A stretch of DNA of 64,000 nt. Origin: Bacteroidota bacterium. Lineage in GTDB: Bacteria > Bacteroidota > Bacteroidia > Flavobacteriales > Weeksellaceae. A program made the position numbers and the translations under genes. Below, piece by piece: positions 16,330 through 25,866 of the stretch. The DNA lies in NCBI GenBank assembly GCA_023461035.1, contig JAEWOD010000042.1, positions 1 through 64,000 on the forward strand, given 5' to 3'. The first letter of the stretch is position 1; every line of letters starts with the position of its first letter. Below the pieces are notes generated by a model, which worked only from the letters and a program-made list of their open reading frames with translations, was not told the origin of the DNA and did no database searches.

Positions 16330-19300
16330 ATGAGGAAAATTTTATCATTGTATTTAATGATGTGCCTTATTCCTTTATTGGGTTTCGGGCAATTAAAAAA
16401 TTCTGAAAACAGTCAGAATGCTAATTCAAAATTTTACTGGAAAAATTTGCAACATTCCGGTAAAGTCAATTTGAACCCATTTCAGTTTATAAATGGAACA
16501 GACGGGATAAATGCTTATTGTTTGCCCGCAATTGATTGTACGGATGGTGATGTTATCACCAATGTTACTTTTGAAGGTATCGTTAACAATTCAGGTTGTA
16601 GTGCTAGTGGGTATACAGACTATACCGCTACAGTAGCGCCTGCAGAAGTTGATGCGGGAGAAAGTTATACGATATTTGTAACGGTGGGAAGCGGATGGAG
16701 CTTCGAAACCGTTGGTGTATGGATTGATTTTGACAATAATGAAAGTTTTGGAGATGATGAATTCTATCTAATTGGGACAGGTTCTGGTAGCGTTGTCAGT
16801 AATTCAATCGAAATCCCTGAACTAACTGCAACCGGTTCATACAGAATGCGCGTAAGTGTTTATGCGAGTGACCAACCGATGGATGACCCTTGCTACATTG
16901 AACCACTTGATTATGGAGAATTTGAAGACTATTTAGTTAATGTAACTGCAGTTGGATCTGCTGATCCTTGTGATGAGAAAACCATCATGGAATGTGGGGA
17001 AACTTATACTTTCGAATTGGTTCCGGACGCAGGACAATGGGTGAATTACACGGATGTGACTTGGGATTATACCGGATCTGAAAAGGTTTGGGAATTCACA
17101 GCACCATCAACCGGAGAATATACCTTTGATGTTGATGAAGGAACGCAAGACGCAGATTTCTTCCTAATGGATGCTTGTAGTAATACTGCAACTAATTTAA
17201 GTGATGGCTATTGGACTGGTTCAGACAGTGAAACCGTCACTTTAACTGAAGGTGTTACTTATTATCTGATTGCTGACTTGTATGAATCAGAAACAGAACC
17301 GACAACCGTTACTGTAAAAGTTAACTGTCCTGATACTGAAGAACCAGGAGAAGGATGTGAATGGACAGTACGTGTTTGGGAAGATTATTTTGGAGATGAA
17401 GTTTCTTGGGAATTAAGAGATTTGGACGGAGTTGTAATCTTGTCAGGTGGAGGTTATGAAGAGAGTAGTTATGATGATACTCAAACTGCAACAGCGACGG
17501 GTCCACTTGAATTCTATATTGAAGCGATTGGAACTTGGGGAGACAATGAGCCAAGTTATACCGTTTCCAATGGAACTGAAATACTGGTGTCCGGACAATT
17601 AACTATGGATGGACCTGGCGAGGCCACGTATTCTGACTTAAATTGTGAAGAGGGTGGAGCTAGCGGACCATGTGATGAAAAAACCATCATGGAATGTGGG
17701 GAAACCTATACTTTCGAATTGGTTCCGGATGCAGGACAATGGGTGAATTACACGGATGTGACTTGGGATTATACCGGATCTGAAAAGGTTTGGGAATTCA
17801 CAGCTCCAGCTACTGGTGACTATACATTTGATGTTGATGAAGGAACGGAAGATGCAGATTTCTTTTTGATGGATGCTTGTAGTAACACTGCAACTAATTT
17901 AAGTGATGGCTATTGGACTGGTTCAGACAGTGAAACCGTCACTTTAACTGAAGGTGTTACTTATTATCTGATTGCTGATTTGTATGAATCAGAAACAGAA
18001 CCGACAACCGTTACTGTAAAAGTTAACTGTCCTGATGGACCTCCTCCAACAGGTGATGAATGTGAGCAAGGAGTAGCTTCTCAATCAACTGTTCCTCAAG
18101 CATTCGGAATCCTTACTTCTAATCCTTACAGATCTGCAGAAGATTTCACAGTGGAAGAAGGAGGATTTACTTTACAGAAAATTACCATTGATACGAATCA
18201 ACAATCAGTTCCTAATGCCGCTACTATTTATATCAAAGGTGATGTAGGAGGAGTTCCGGGAGCTATACTTCATACAATCACTGGTGCTCCGGATGATTCA
18301 GAAGTTGTCGGAAGTGCATTTGGAGACCCTATCATTCAATTGACTTTCAATCTGGATACTGAAATTGAATTACCGGAAGGTACTTATTGGTTAGAGCCTA
18401 ATATGTCTACTGCTATTTCTGGTGAAGTTGTTTGGTGGGCAGCTGATAACTATGACAGTTCTCATGGAGCTAATATTCAAAGAAGTACGGACAACGGAAA
18501 TACTTGGACGCCGGATACCGATTATAGTGGGGTATTTACTGTTTCGGGAATTTGTGGTGGAGACGAACCTCCTCCAACAGGTGATGAATGTGAGCAAGGA
18601 ATCGCTTCTCTATCTGAAGTTCCAAATGCTTACAATATCTTAACTACAAGTACATTCAGATCTGCAGAAGATTTCGTAGTAGATCCTGATGGATTTACCT
18701 TAGAAACAATTACAATTGATACCAATCAACAAGGTATTCCAAATGAAGCTACTATTTTAATTAGAGCTGATGTAGGAGGAGTCCCAGGCGAAGTCCTTCA
18801 TACAATCACCGGTGCTCCTGATGATTCAGAAGTAGTCGGAAGTGCTTTTGGTGATCCTATTTACCATTTAACTTTCGAGTTGGATACTCCTATCGAATTA
18901 GCAGAAGGAACTTATTGGTTAGACCCGAAAATGTCAACGGCTACTTCAGGCGAAGTGGTATGGTGGGCCGTTGCAGATTATGACAGCTCATCTCACGGTG
19001 CTGCTATCCAACAAAGTACAGATAACGGTACTACTTGGGCTGAGAACCCGGCATTTAGCGGTATTTTCACAGTATCCGGTATTTGTGGCAGCAGCGAACC
19101 AGGAGACGGTTGTGAATGGACTGTAAGTGTATTTGGTAGTGGTTTAGGAGATGAAGTAAGTTGGGAATTTAGAGATGCTGACGGAAGCGTCTTGTTATCA
19201 GGAGGGCCTTATGATGACATCCCATTCTCTGATACACAAACTATCACAGCTCAAGATCCTGTAGAATTCTATATTGAAACTATGGGTGATTGGAGTGATA

Positions 19301-20136
19301 ACACACCTTCTTTCACTATTTCAAATGAAAATGGTATTGTGCTAAGTGGAACAGTTGCAGGAGGAACAGAAAACACATATTCTAATATCTTGTGTAGTGA
19401 TTTACCTCCACCTCCACCGGCTGATTGTGAAGACCATGAGGTTTTAGACAACGGTATGGAAAATGCTTATTTCTTGACCAATAGTTTGGCGGTTGATATT
19501 CCTGTAAATGATGCCGGATTTACTGTAGAAGGGGCTTATATTACAGTTGCAGGTGAAGCTACTTCCTTCAACTTCATTTTCTATGAAGATAATGGAGGAG
19601 TTCCCGGAGCTCAGTTTGGAACAGCTACAGGCTCTATTATCGGTTCAGAAGTAATCGGTCAAAACTTTGGTTATGACTTTATTAAATACAATGTGGACTT
19701 CAATGCAGGTGTTGCTTTAAATCCAAACACAACTTACTGGATGCAAGTTCAGTCAGATGCCGTGGCTTGGGACTGGACATCTGATTCTTCTGCAGCGATT
19801 GGTCTTGCAGGTATGATTGATAATGGTTCAGGATGGGCTTCTGCTGAGGGAGGTGAATTTGTTTACCAACTTTATTGTGAGGAAATGGGTGTAAGTGATA
19901 TGAATTCGTTCGATTTCGCTTATTATCCAAACCCTGTAAAAGACATGTTGAACATTGAGTCCAAAAAAGCAGTTGAGAGAATTGATGCCTTCAATTTAGC
20001 TGGACAAAAAGTGATGAGCAACATGAAACTTACACAAGGGAAAGTAAACTTGAGCAGCCTGACTCCTGGAATGTATGTATTCCGAGTAATGTTGGAAGGT
20101 GGACAAGTAGAAACTTTCAAAGTTATTAAGAAGTAA
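16330..20136 (+). CDS. Large modular T9SS surface protein with GEVED and repeated beta domains
   Basis: This 1268-residue protein has a signal peptide (to about residue 21), then a GEVED-type domain (about 63-205: YTDYTA, VGVWIDFDNN, YGEFEDYLV). Next come two near-identical PPC-like modules (213-335 and 447-569: CDEKTIMECGETYTFELVP, FTAP-TG-YTFDVDEGT, VTYYLIADLYESE). It also has two CEWTV modules (about 338-445 and 927-1028), and three CEQG/CEDH modules (about 577-745, 753-920, 1032-1180) with GGVPG and WWA motifs. A T9SS type A domain closes it (YYPNPVKDMLNIES to FKVIKK). Paired cysteines start and end modules. The protein is acidic and probably calcium-rich, with no catalytic motif. Likely an adhesin or surface-matrix protein; the ligand is unknown. 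Confidence 0.85.
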   Translation: MRKILSLYLMMCLIPLLGFGQLKNSENSQNANSKFYWKNLQHSGKVNLNPFQFINGTDGINAYCLPAIDCTDGDVITNVTFEGIVNNSGCSASGYTDYTATVAPAEVDAGESYTIFVTVGSGWSFETVGVWIDFDNNESFGDDEFYLIGTGSGSVVSNSIEIPELTATGSYRMRVSVYASDQPMDDPCYIEPLDYGEFEDYLVNVTAVGSADPCDEKTIMECGETYTFELVPDAGQWVNYTDVTWDYTGSEKVWEFTAPSTGEYTFDVDEGTQDADFFLMDACSNTATNLSDGYWTGSDSETVTLTEGVTYYLIADLYESETEPTTVTVKVNCPDTEEPGEGCEWTVRVWEDYFGDEVSWELRDLDGVVILSGGGYEESSYDDTQTATATGPLEFYIEAIGTWGDNEPSYTVSNGTEILVSGQLTMDGPGEATYSDLNCEEGGASGPCDEKTIMECGETYTFELVPDAGQWVNYTDVTWDYTGSEKVWEFTAPATGDYTFDVDEGTEDADFFLMDACSNTATNLSDGYWTGSDSETVTLTEGVTYYLIADLYESETEPTTVTVKVNCPDGPPPTGDECEQGVASQSTVPQAFGILTSNPYRSAEDFTVEEGGFTLQKITIDTNQQSVPNAATIYIKGDVGGVPGAILHTITGAPDDSEVVGSAFGDPIIQLTFNLDTEIELPEGTYWLEPNMSTAISGEVVWWAADNYDSSHGANIQRSTDNGNTWTPDTDYSGVFTVSGICGGDEPPPTGDECEQGIASLSEVPNAYNILTTSTFRSAEDFVVDPDGFTLETITIDTNQQGIPNEATILIRADVGGVPGEVLHTITGAPDDSEVVGSAFGDPIYHLTFELDTPIELAEGTYWLDPKMSTATSGEVVWWAVADYDSSSHGAAIQQSTDNGTTWAENPAFSGIFTVSGICGSSEPGDGCEWTVSVFGSGLGDEVSWEFRDADGSVLLSGGPYDDIPFSDTQTITAQDPVEFYIETMGDWSDNTPSFTISNENGIVLSGTVAGGTENTYSNILCSDLPPPPPADCEDHEVLDNGMENAYFLTNSLAVDIPVNDAGFTVEGAYITVAGEATSFNFIFYEDNGGVPGAQFGTATGSIIGSEVIGQNFGYDFIKYNVDFNAGVALNPNTTYWMQVQSDAVAWDWTSDSSAAIGLAGMIDNGSGWASAEGGEFVYQLYCEEMGVSDMNSFDFAYYPNPVKDMLNIESKKAVERIDAFNLAGQKVMSNMKLTQGKVNLSSLTPGMYVFRVMLEGGQVETFKVIKK
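16966..17334 (+). repeat. Intragenic PPC-like module repeat, copy 1
   Basis: These 369 bases are repeated at 17668-18036 with roughly 93 percent identity by hand count. The last 120 bases or so differ by only one or two positions, which suggests recent duplication or conversion. Confidence 0.9.
17668..18036 (+). repeat. Intragenic PPC-like module repeat, copy 2
   Basis: Second copy of the 369-base module, offset by 702 bases (234 codons) from the first; the intervening CEWTV module makes up the rest of the period. Confidence 0.9.
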
Positions 20137-20161
20137 TAATTTCTAAACTTCTAATCATTAT

Positions 20162-20192
20162 AACCCCTTACGTATTTCGTAAGGGGTTTTTT
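20162..20192 (+). terminator. Terminator of the large T9SS protein gene
   Basis: AACCCCTTACG / CGTAAGGGGTT stem followed by T-run, 25 bases after the stop. Confidence 0.9.
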
Positions 20193-20229
20193 ATACCATA
20201 AAATGACATACTTAAGTTAATCTTATTGT

Positions 20230-20261
20230 CCTCCTGTGTTTTAAAAAAACAGGAGGTTTTT
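20230..20261 (+). terminator. Second tandem terminator
   Basis: CCTCCTGT / ACAGGAGG stem followed by TTTTT on the plus strand. It overlaps the end of the convergent lipoprotein gene. Confidence 0.7.
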
Positions 20262-20826
20262 AATTACAGTTCGGATAAAACAATTCCTCCTTAATTTGCT
20301 TATACGGATCAATTTGAATAGAATCATTAATTATATCCACATCAAAATAGCCGATTCTATTCAAATCATTTTTACAAATTATAAAATTAACATAAGGGAC
20401 TTCGCATTGTATTTTTGTTTCAGGTTCCAGCGAAATCAAACTGTCTTGAACCAACATGAAGGTAAGCGAATCTTTTGCTTTTTGATGATCCAATAGTTCT
20501 GTTTTGGCAAGAATAATAAACGAATTTTTATACGGAATTATCTTATAGTCTAAATTATCTGAAATGTGAACTGGTGTGTCGTATAAAGAAAATCTAAAAT
20601 AATAGTAATTCTGATCCTCCTCAAATTCACAAGGAAAAACTCTAATATTTTGATGGGTTCTTTCTAAATATTGAATAATTCTTTCCTGATTTAATAGAAT
20701 TTCTTCTGCTTTTGTCAAACTTGTTGAAAAAGTCGCAATTGAATCAACTTCAGAAATTGCTAATTCTTTAGGTTTATTGCATGAAAGTAAAGAGAAAAGA
20801 GAGAAAATTAGAAATATATATTTCAT
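20260..20826 (-). CDS. Uncharacterised lipoprotein
   Basis: No family is recognised. The 188-residue protein starts MKYIFLIFSLFSLLSCNKP, a lipoprotein signal with Cys16. The mature part is mixed alpha/beta with a helical TSLTKAEEILLNQERIIQYLERTHQ segment (about residues 34-58), aromatic-rich strands (NYYYFRFSLYDTPVHI), and three further cysteines. It stands alone between the terminator of the modular T9SS gene and that of rpsA. Its composition is more AT-rich than rpsA. Confidence 0.65.
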   Translation of the reverse strand: MKYIFLIFSLFSLLSCNKPKELAISEVDSIATFSTSLTKAEEILLNQERIIQYLERTHQNIRVFPCEFEEDQNYYYFRFSLYDTPVHISDNLDYKIIPYKNSFIILAKTELLDHQKAKDSLTFMLVQDSLISLEPETKIQCEVPYVNFIICKNDLNRIGYFDVDIINDSIQIDPYKQIKEELFYPNCN

Positions 20827-20868
20827 TCAAATAGAACGAAAGGTATTTAAATAAATTGTATAAAAATA

Positions 20869-20907
20869 CCGCCTTGTTCACTTCGAGAACCTCAGTGAAC
20901 AAGGCGG
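20869..20907 (-). terminator. Terminator of rpsA, built from a repeat-like hairpin
   Basis: CCGCCTTGTTCACT pairs with AGTGAACAAGGCGG around a loop containing cttcgagaacctc. On the minus strand it is followed by TATTTTTAT. The loop sequence recurs in the hairpin at 23005-23037. Confidence 0.85.
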
Positions 20908-20930
20908 TTATTATTCAGATAATTTCAGAA

Positions 20931-22742
20931 TTAGTTTCCTCCTTCTTCCATTTTCTTTTTCAATTCAGCCAATTCATCGATGTCTCCCAAAGTAGAGGTC
21001 TCTACAGACTGGCTCTCCATCGCTTTTTTAGCTTGCTTTTCTTCCTCTTCACGGAATGTTGCAGTGTGAGAAACAACTACTCGACGGAATTCTTTGTTGA
21101 ATTCGATTACGGTAAATTCTAACTCATCACCTTTTTTCACACGTGAACCATCTTCTTTTTCCAAAGTTCTGGAAGGAGCAAAAGCTTCTACGTCAGCATC
21201 TTCGAATTGAATAGTAGCTCCTTTGTCAAATACGTCAACTGCAGTTCCGGTGTGTCTTGTTCCCACGCCGTATTTGGTTTCGTATTTATCCCAAGGATTT
21301 TCAGTCAATTGTTTGTGTCCTAAACTCAAACGTCTTGCTTCAACATCCAATTCCAAAACTACCACGTCCAATACGTCATCTACATTTGTAAATTCAGACG
21401 GATGTTTGATTTTCTTAGTCCAGGAAAGGTCAGAAATGTAGATCAATCCGTCTACTCCTTCTTCCAATTCTACAAAAACACCAAAGTTTGTAAAGTTTCT
21501 TACTTTTCCTTTGTGTTGTGAACCAACAGGATATTTAGAAGTAATATCGGTCCATGGATCTGGCGTCAATTGTTTGATACCCAATGACATTTTACGTTCG
21601 TCACGATCCAATGTCAAGATTACAGCTTCTACTTCATCCCCAACTTTTACAAAATCCTGAGCAGAACGTAAGTGAGTTGACCAAGACATTTCAGAAACGT
21701 GGATCAAACCTTCAACTCCCGGAGCAACTTCTACAAATGCACCATAGTCAGCCAATACCACTACTTTTCCTTTTACTTTGTCACCTACCTGAAGGCCGGA
21801 ATCCAAAGCTTCCCAAGGATGTTTTTCCAATTGTTTGATACCCAACTGGATTCTTGTTTTGTCTTCGTCGAAATCCAAGATAACCACATTGATTTTCTGA
21901 CCGTCTTCCAAAATTTCGGAAGGATGGTTGATTCTTGACCAGGAAAGGTCTGTGATATGGATCAATCCGTCAACACCCCCCAAATCTACGAACACACCAT
22001 AAGAAGTGATGTTTTTAACTTCACCTTCCAGTACTTGTCCTTTTTCAAGTTGTGCAACGATTTCTTTTTTCTGCTCTTCGATATCTGCTTCAATCAACGC
22101 TTTGTGTGAAACGACAACGTTTTTGAATTCAGGGTTGATTTTCACCACTTTGAATTCCATCGTTTTACCTACATATTGTTCGTAATCGCGGATAGGTTTC
22201 ACGTCGATTTGAGAACCAGGCAAGAAAGCTTCAATTCCGAAAACATCTACAATCATACCACCTTTTGTACGTGCTTTGATATATCCGTTTACGATTTCCT
22301 GGCTGTCATGTGCTGCATTTACAGCATCCCAAGCGTTCAATGTTCTGGCTTTTCTGTGTGAAAGTACCAATTGACCATTTTTGTCTTCACGCGTATCTAC
22401 CATTACTTCCACTTCGTCACCTACGGCAAGATTTGGATTGTAACGGAATTCGTTTAGTGAAATAACACCTTCAGATTTGAAGTTGATATCAACGATGGCT
22501 TCTTTGTCTGTCAAACGAACCACTTTTCCTTTGAAAACTGCATTTTCATCCAAATCATCCAAAGTTTCATCGTACATTTTCTCCAATTGAGCTTTTTCTT
22601 TACGATCCTCTTCGTCTAATCCGGATTCAAATGATTCCCAGTCAAAACTTTCAGGTGATACGTTTGCGTTTGTTTGAGTTGAAGTCGTACCTAAGTCCAG
22701 TACCTGCTCTTCCAACTCTTCGTGTTTTGTCTCTTTAGACAT
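20931..22742 (-). CDS. rpsA: 30S ribosomal protein S1
   Basis: This 603-residue protein binds mRNA on the 30S subunit. Six S1 (OB-fold) domains are readable: VFKGKVVRLTDKEAIVDINF, an ATP-loop-like second domain, and four clear repeats with YGVFVDLGGVDGLIHITDLSW, YGAFVEVAPGVEGLIHVSEMSW, FGVFVELEEGVDGLIYISDLSW and a diverged sixth (GATIQFEDADVEAF). The N-terminal acidic tail MSKETKHEELEEQVLDL is typical of Bacteroidota S1. ATG at 22742 was chosen over the longer frame, whose extra 30 residues lack family support and run through the leader. A leader of about 110 bases precedes it; autoregulation is possible. Confidence 0.96.
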   Translation of the reverse strand: MSKETKHEELEEQVLDLGTTSTQTNANVSPESFDWESFESGLDEEDRKEKAQLEKMYDETLDDLDENAVFKGKVVRLTDKEAIVDINFKSEGVISLNEFRYNPNLAVGDEVEVMVDTREDKNGQLVLSHRKARTLNAWDAVNAAHDSQEIVNGYIKARTKGGMIVDVFGIEAFLPGSQIDVKPIRDYEQYVGKTMEFKVVKINPEFKNVVVSHKALIEADIEEQKKEIVAQLEKGQVLEGEVKNITSYGVFVDLGGVDGLIHITDLSWSRINHPSEILEDGQKINVVILDFDEDKTRIQLGIKQLEKHPWEALDSGLQVGDKVKGKVVVLADYGAFVEVAPGVEGLIHVSEMSWSTHLRSAQDFVKVGDEVEAVILTLDRDERKMSLGIKQLTPDPWTDITSKYPVGSQHKGKVRNFTNFGVFVELEEGVDGLIYISDLSWTKKIKHPSEFTNVDDVLDVVVLELDVEARRLSLGHKQLTENPWDKYETKYGVGTRHTGTAVDVFDKGATIQFEDADVEAFAPSRTLEKEDGSRVKKGDELEFTVIEFNKEFRRVVVSHTATFREEEEKQAKKAMESQSVETSTLGDIDELAELKKKMEEGGN

Positions 22743-22860
22743 AATTCTAAAAATTTGTATCTCAAAATCCCATATCGAAATAAACGCGGAAAATAAGGCT
22801 TTGAGAGTCGTTAAACGTATGTTTTTCAGCACTTTGTTTCAAATTCCGCCAAAGTGGGTG

Positions 22861-22868
22861 CAAAATTA
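22861..22868 (-). promoter_or_regulatory. -7 promoter element of rpsA
   Basis: TAATTTTG on the minus strand, about 120 bases upstream of the rpsA ATG. No TTG at the expected -33 distance, so the match is partial. Confidence 0.5.
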
Positions 22869-23004
22869 CAAAAAATAATTGAGTTACGCATATAATTAAC
22901 TGAAAATCATAAAGTAGAATTCAGGCGGCTCCCCTTGCGATTTAAAGCGCGAACCCTATTCAAAATTAATCCGCAACGGGCCGGGCTCTCGACACTCGCT
23001 TTTC

Positions 23005-23037
23005 TTCAGGTCGCTTCGAGAGCCTCAGCGACCTGAA
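23005..23037. repeat. Dispersed hairpin element (gcttcgagagcctcagc type)
   Basis: TTCAGGTCGCT pairs with AGCGACCTGAA around a tcgagagcctc loop. The loop closely matches that of the rpsA terminator hairpin at 20869-20907. Confidence 0.7.
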
Positions 23038-23122
23038 AAAGAGCTCAAACCAATGCCTCCATCCCTGCCGCAGCTGACCGATATTTTTCAAATCCTGTTG
23101 AAATAAGAATTATTTTTACCCG

Positions 23123-23638
23123 ATGAATCATGAAAATTTACTTTTCCGTCAAGCCATAGAAAACGACAAAGAAGCTATTTGGAAAATTCTGCAACAATCC
23201 ATCGAACGAAGAAGAATCGACGGCAGTACCCAATGGCAAGACGGTTATCCCAATCTTTCCACCGTAGAAAACGACATCCAAAATGGAAATAATTATGTTT
23301 TAATTGAAGATGAAAAAATCATCGCCACCGCTGCAATAATTTTCAATCACGAACCGACTTATGATGTCATTGACGGTGCCTGGCTTACCAACGGAGATTT
23401 TCTTGTGGTTCATCGCATTGGTGTTTCGGATGAAGTCGCCGGAAAAGGTTTTGCCACAAAATTTCTTCTTTTAATGGAAGATTTCGCCAAAGAAAGTCAG
23501 ATTTACAGCATTAAAATCGACACCAATTTTGATAACCTTCCCATGCTGAAAATCCTCGAAAAACTCGGTTATACCTATTGCGGCGAAATTCAAGTTCGCG
23601 ACGGAAAACGAAAAGCTTTTGAAAAATTGCTTTCTTAG
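23123..23638 (+). CDS. GNAT family N-acetyltransferase
   Basis: This 171-residue protein has the GNAT fold: LLFRQAIENDKEAIWKIL at the start, the acetyl-CoA-binding region HRIGVSDEVAGKGFATKFLLL (about residues 93-113, a variant of RxxGxG/A), and the C-terminal pattern IKIDTNFDNLPMLKILEKLGY followed by CGEI. The substrate cannot be told from sequence. It converges with the TlpA gene and overlaps it by 4 bases at the 3' ends. Cytoplasmic. Confidence 0.9.
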   Translation: MNHENLLFRQAIENDKEAIWKILQQSIERRRIDGSTQWQDGYPNLSTVENDIQNGNNYVLIEDEKIIATAAIIFNHEPTYDVIDGAWLTNGDFLVVHRIGVSDEVAGKGFATKFLLLMEDFAKESQIYSIKIDTNFDNLPMLKILEKLGYTYCGEIQVRDGKRKAFEKLLS

Positions 23639-24981
23639 GACTTCAAATTTTCCTCTATCAATGTTCTGATTTCCGGATCGGAAGGCCTCGGGGCATCGGC
23701 GTTTAAAATGTTTCCGTTTTTATCAATCAGGATAAAACGCGGAATTCCTTTTATCCCGTATTCTTGCACAAAGCCCGATTTCCAATCATTATCTGCAAAT
23801 ATTTGAATACCTTTCAAATCCTTTTCTTTTACCATATTCAGCCACTTTTCTTTGTCCGCTTGCGGATCAATGGACATACTGACAAATTCGATATCCTTGT
23901 CATGATAATCTGCCTCCAATTGTTTCAATGATGGAATTTCCCGGATACAGGGTCCGCACCAAGTGGCCCAGACGTCTATGTAAACAAGTTTTCCTTTTAA
24001 ATCGTCCAATGAAACCATTTTTCCGGTAGTATCCGGATAATTGAATTTAGGTGAAGGTTTTCCGGGCAATAATTTCTGAATCTTTGCAAAAGCATCGGCC
24101 GATTCTTTCTTCACTTTTTCGTCAGTTGCATTTTTTTGGATAAAGTTGTTGTATCGTTCTGCATCTGCACCACCAGAACCAACATAATACAATAAAAATT
24201 CCTTCATCACGGCATCTTTGATTTTAGGAGATTGAATGCCGGAAATAACTTTTTCGGTTTCCTCCGCTGTTTTGGCGTCACCGATTTTATTGGAAATTTT
24301 ATAAAAAACATATTGTTTATAGGCCGGAACAGAATTAAAATCAGACTCATTTTCCAGACTCAATTTATCTGCATCTTCACTAAAACCATCTGGCAAAACT
24401 GCTTCAGTTTGGTTGAAGTATTTAAAAGCCATCGGATATTGAGCCACCAAAGTATGGTAGAAATATGTGATGTTCTTTTTTTCCAGTTCTGCAAAATCTG
24501 AATTCAGCCGGGCTTTTTCCAAATCCTGCATCATCCCATCTTTAAATCCGTTTAATTTGGTTTTAAAATCAGCTGGAGAGGCCGAGAAAAAAGTTTGGGG
24601 ATCCAAATAAATCTCTTCGGTTTTTAATTGTTTTTGTGCCAAATAATTATTTTCCTTTTCTGAGGTTCCTCCATATTTCAATTTCTCATCAAACGCTTCC
24701 ATATCGGTTGAGATATACAAACTATCTCCCGGCGTCAAATAAATATCTGTCCGTTCATTGCCGGATCTGAAAGTAAAATAGCCGTTTTCTGTCAACTTTA
24801 AAGTATCGCTGAACTCTCCATTCACAACCGGAATGGCTTTTCGGACATCATCATTCAAAACAAAAATACTGTCTGTTTGAGCATTTTCAATTTTTCCGGA
24901 AATGGTGATGTATTCATTTTCTTCCTTTTTACAGGAGAATATAAAAAGTGCAGAAAGCACGAGAAGACTTATTTTTTTCAT
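23635..24981 (-). CDS. TlpA-like thiol-disulfide oxidoreductase lipoprotein
   Basis: This 448-residue protein has a lipobox (ALFIFSCKKEEN, Cys17), an N-terminal DUF4369-like beta domain (ITISGKIENAQTDSIFVLND), a helical middle region, and a C-terminal thioredoxin-like domain. The active site is VWATWCGPCIREIPSL (CxxC), with YGIKGIPRFILIDKNG carrying the cis-proline. It acts in the periplasm, reducing or shuffling disulfides; partners are unknown. This four-part layout is common in Bacteroidota. A partial -7-like TAGGTTTG lies upstream on the minus strand (25007-25014). Confidence 0.92.
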   Translation of the reverse strand: MKKISLLVLSALFIFSCKKEENEYITISGKIENAQTDSIFVLNDDVRKAIPVVNGEFSDTLKLTENGYFTFRSGNERTDIYLTPGDSLYISTDMEAFDEKLKYGGTSEKENNYLAQKQLKTEEIYLDPQTFFSASPADFKTKLNGFKDGMMQDLEKARLNSDFAELEKKNITYFYHTLVAQYPMAFKYFNQTEAVLPDGFSEDADKLSLENESDFNSVPAYKQYVFYKISNKIGDAKTAEETEKVISGIQSPKIKDAVMKEFLLYYVGSGGADAERYNNFIQKNATDEKVKKESADAFAKIQKLLPGKPSPKFNYPDTTGKMVSLDDLKGKLVYIDVWATWCGPCIREIPSLKQLEADYHDKDIEFVSMSIDPQADKEKWLNMVKEKDLKGIQIFADNDWKSGFVQEYGIKGIPRFILIDKNGNILNADAPRPSDPEIRTLIEENLKS

Positions 24982-25043
24982 AAAAATCTGGTTTCAACTA
25001 AAATACCAAACCTACTAAATTTATGCTTTCGAATTAAATTATT

Positions 25044-25235
25044 TTATTTCTTTGTTTTTTTAGCCGGGTTATCGGGAACTTTCAAACCCTTTTGTTTGGC
25101 TTCGGAAATGCCTATTGCAATGGCTTGTTTACGGCTTTTAACCTTTTTTCCTGACGAAGACTTGAGTTTGCCTTCTTTGAATTCGTGCATTACTTCTTCG
25201 ATTTTTTCCTGTGCTTTTTTTGAATATTTTGCCAT
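25044..25235 (-). CDS. Small basic DUF6496-type protein
   Basis: This 63-residue highly basic protein reads MAKYSKKAQEKIEEVMHEF, then GKKVKSRKQAIAIGISEAKQKG, and ends with a lysine tail PAKKTKK. The SRKQAIAIGISEA block is the hallmark of the DUF6496 family, often near plasmid or stress genes. Function is unknown; nucleic-acid binding is plausible from charge. It is monocistronic, divergent from the next lipoprotein gene. Confidence 0.8.
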   Translation of the reverse strand: MAKYSKKAQEKIEEVMHEFKEGKLKSSSGKKVKSRKQAIAIGISEAKQKGLKVPDNPAKKTKK

Positions 25236-25323
25236 GACCCCGGATTTTAAATTCTTGTTAAAGCGCTCAATTTCTGCTCCATTCCGATTTTTATATTGTT
25301 AAATTTGATTAAAACATATCACA

Positions 25324-25866
25324 ATGAAATTTTCTGTTTTCTTCTATATTATTTTGACTTTTTTTGTTTTCAGTTGCAATTCCAAATCTGAGAAACCTGA
25401 TGAAACAATGATTATTCCTGCGGAGGAAACCACCCCAATTTCCTCTGATCACTGTTATTTATTTTCCAATGGAAAAGATTCCATCCGGCTGAGTTTTCAG
25501 CAGAAAGGGAATGAAATCAAGGGTTGGATGAATTATGATTTTTATGAAAAGGATGGTTCGATAGGAGAAATTGAAGGAGAAGCTTTCGGTGATACGTTAA
25601 AATTGGAATACAAATTTCTGGCTGAAGGAACCCTATCTGAACAGGAAGTTTATTTTTTGAAAAAAGACAATTATAAATTATACAGAGGGTCAGGAGAAAT
25701 GAAAATGACAAATGACTCAATTTTAGTGTATTCTAACCCAAATGAAATTAAATTTTCAGATTATACCCCTTTGAGCGAATTAAAGAATTGCCCTGAAGGT
25801 TTTATTAATGAAGCTTACATATTGATTTATACCAGCAATCTGAAAGAATTCGAAATATCTAATTAA
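25324..25866 (+). CDS. Uncharacterised lipoprotein
   Basis: This 180-residue lipoprotein has signal MKFSVFFYIILTFFVFSCNS (Cys18) and a beta-rich body: CYLFSNGKDSIRLSFQQKGNEIKGWMNYDFYEKDG, then GEIEGEAFGDTLKLEYKFLAEG. This fits the small lipocalin-like META/DUF lipoproteins of Flavobacteriia, but no exact family is claimed. Its 3' end overlaps the convergent rnhA stop by 4 bases. Confidence 0.7.
   Translation: MKFSVFFYIILTFFVFSCNSKSEKPDETMIIPAEETTPISSDHCYLFSNGKDSIRLSFQQKGNEIKGWMNYDFYEKDGSIGEIEGEAFGDTLKLEYKFLAEGTLSEQEVYFLKKDNYKLYRGSGEMKMTNDSILVYSNPNEIKFSDYTPLSELKNCPEGFINEAYILIYTSNLKEFEISN

Larger units (their letters stand above)
22743..23122. other. Divergent intergenic region with GC-rich repeat-like block
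   Basis: No gene is found. Bases 22743-22870 are the rpsA leader and promoter. From about 22915 to 23105 the sequence becomes GC-rich compared with other spacers, and it contains the 23005-23037 hairpin. It looks like a dispersed non-coding repeat rather than coding DNA: all frames are interrupted. Confidence 0.5.

Noticed and set aside
16966..18036. Possible CRISPR-like array
   Set aside because: The repeats are 369-bp coding modules within one frame; no short regular repeats with spacers occur anywhere in the window.
22743..22832. N-terminal extension of ribosomal protein S1
   Set aside because: It has no family support and lies in the leader; MSKETK at 22742 is the normal start.
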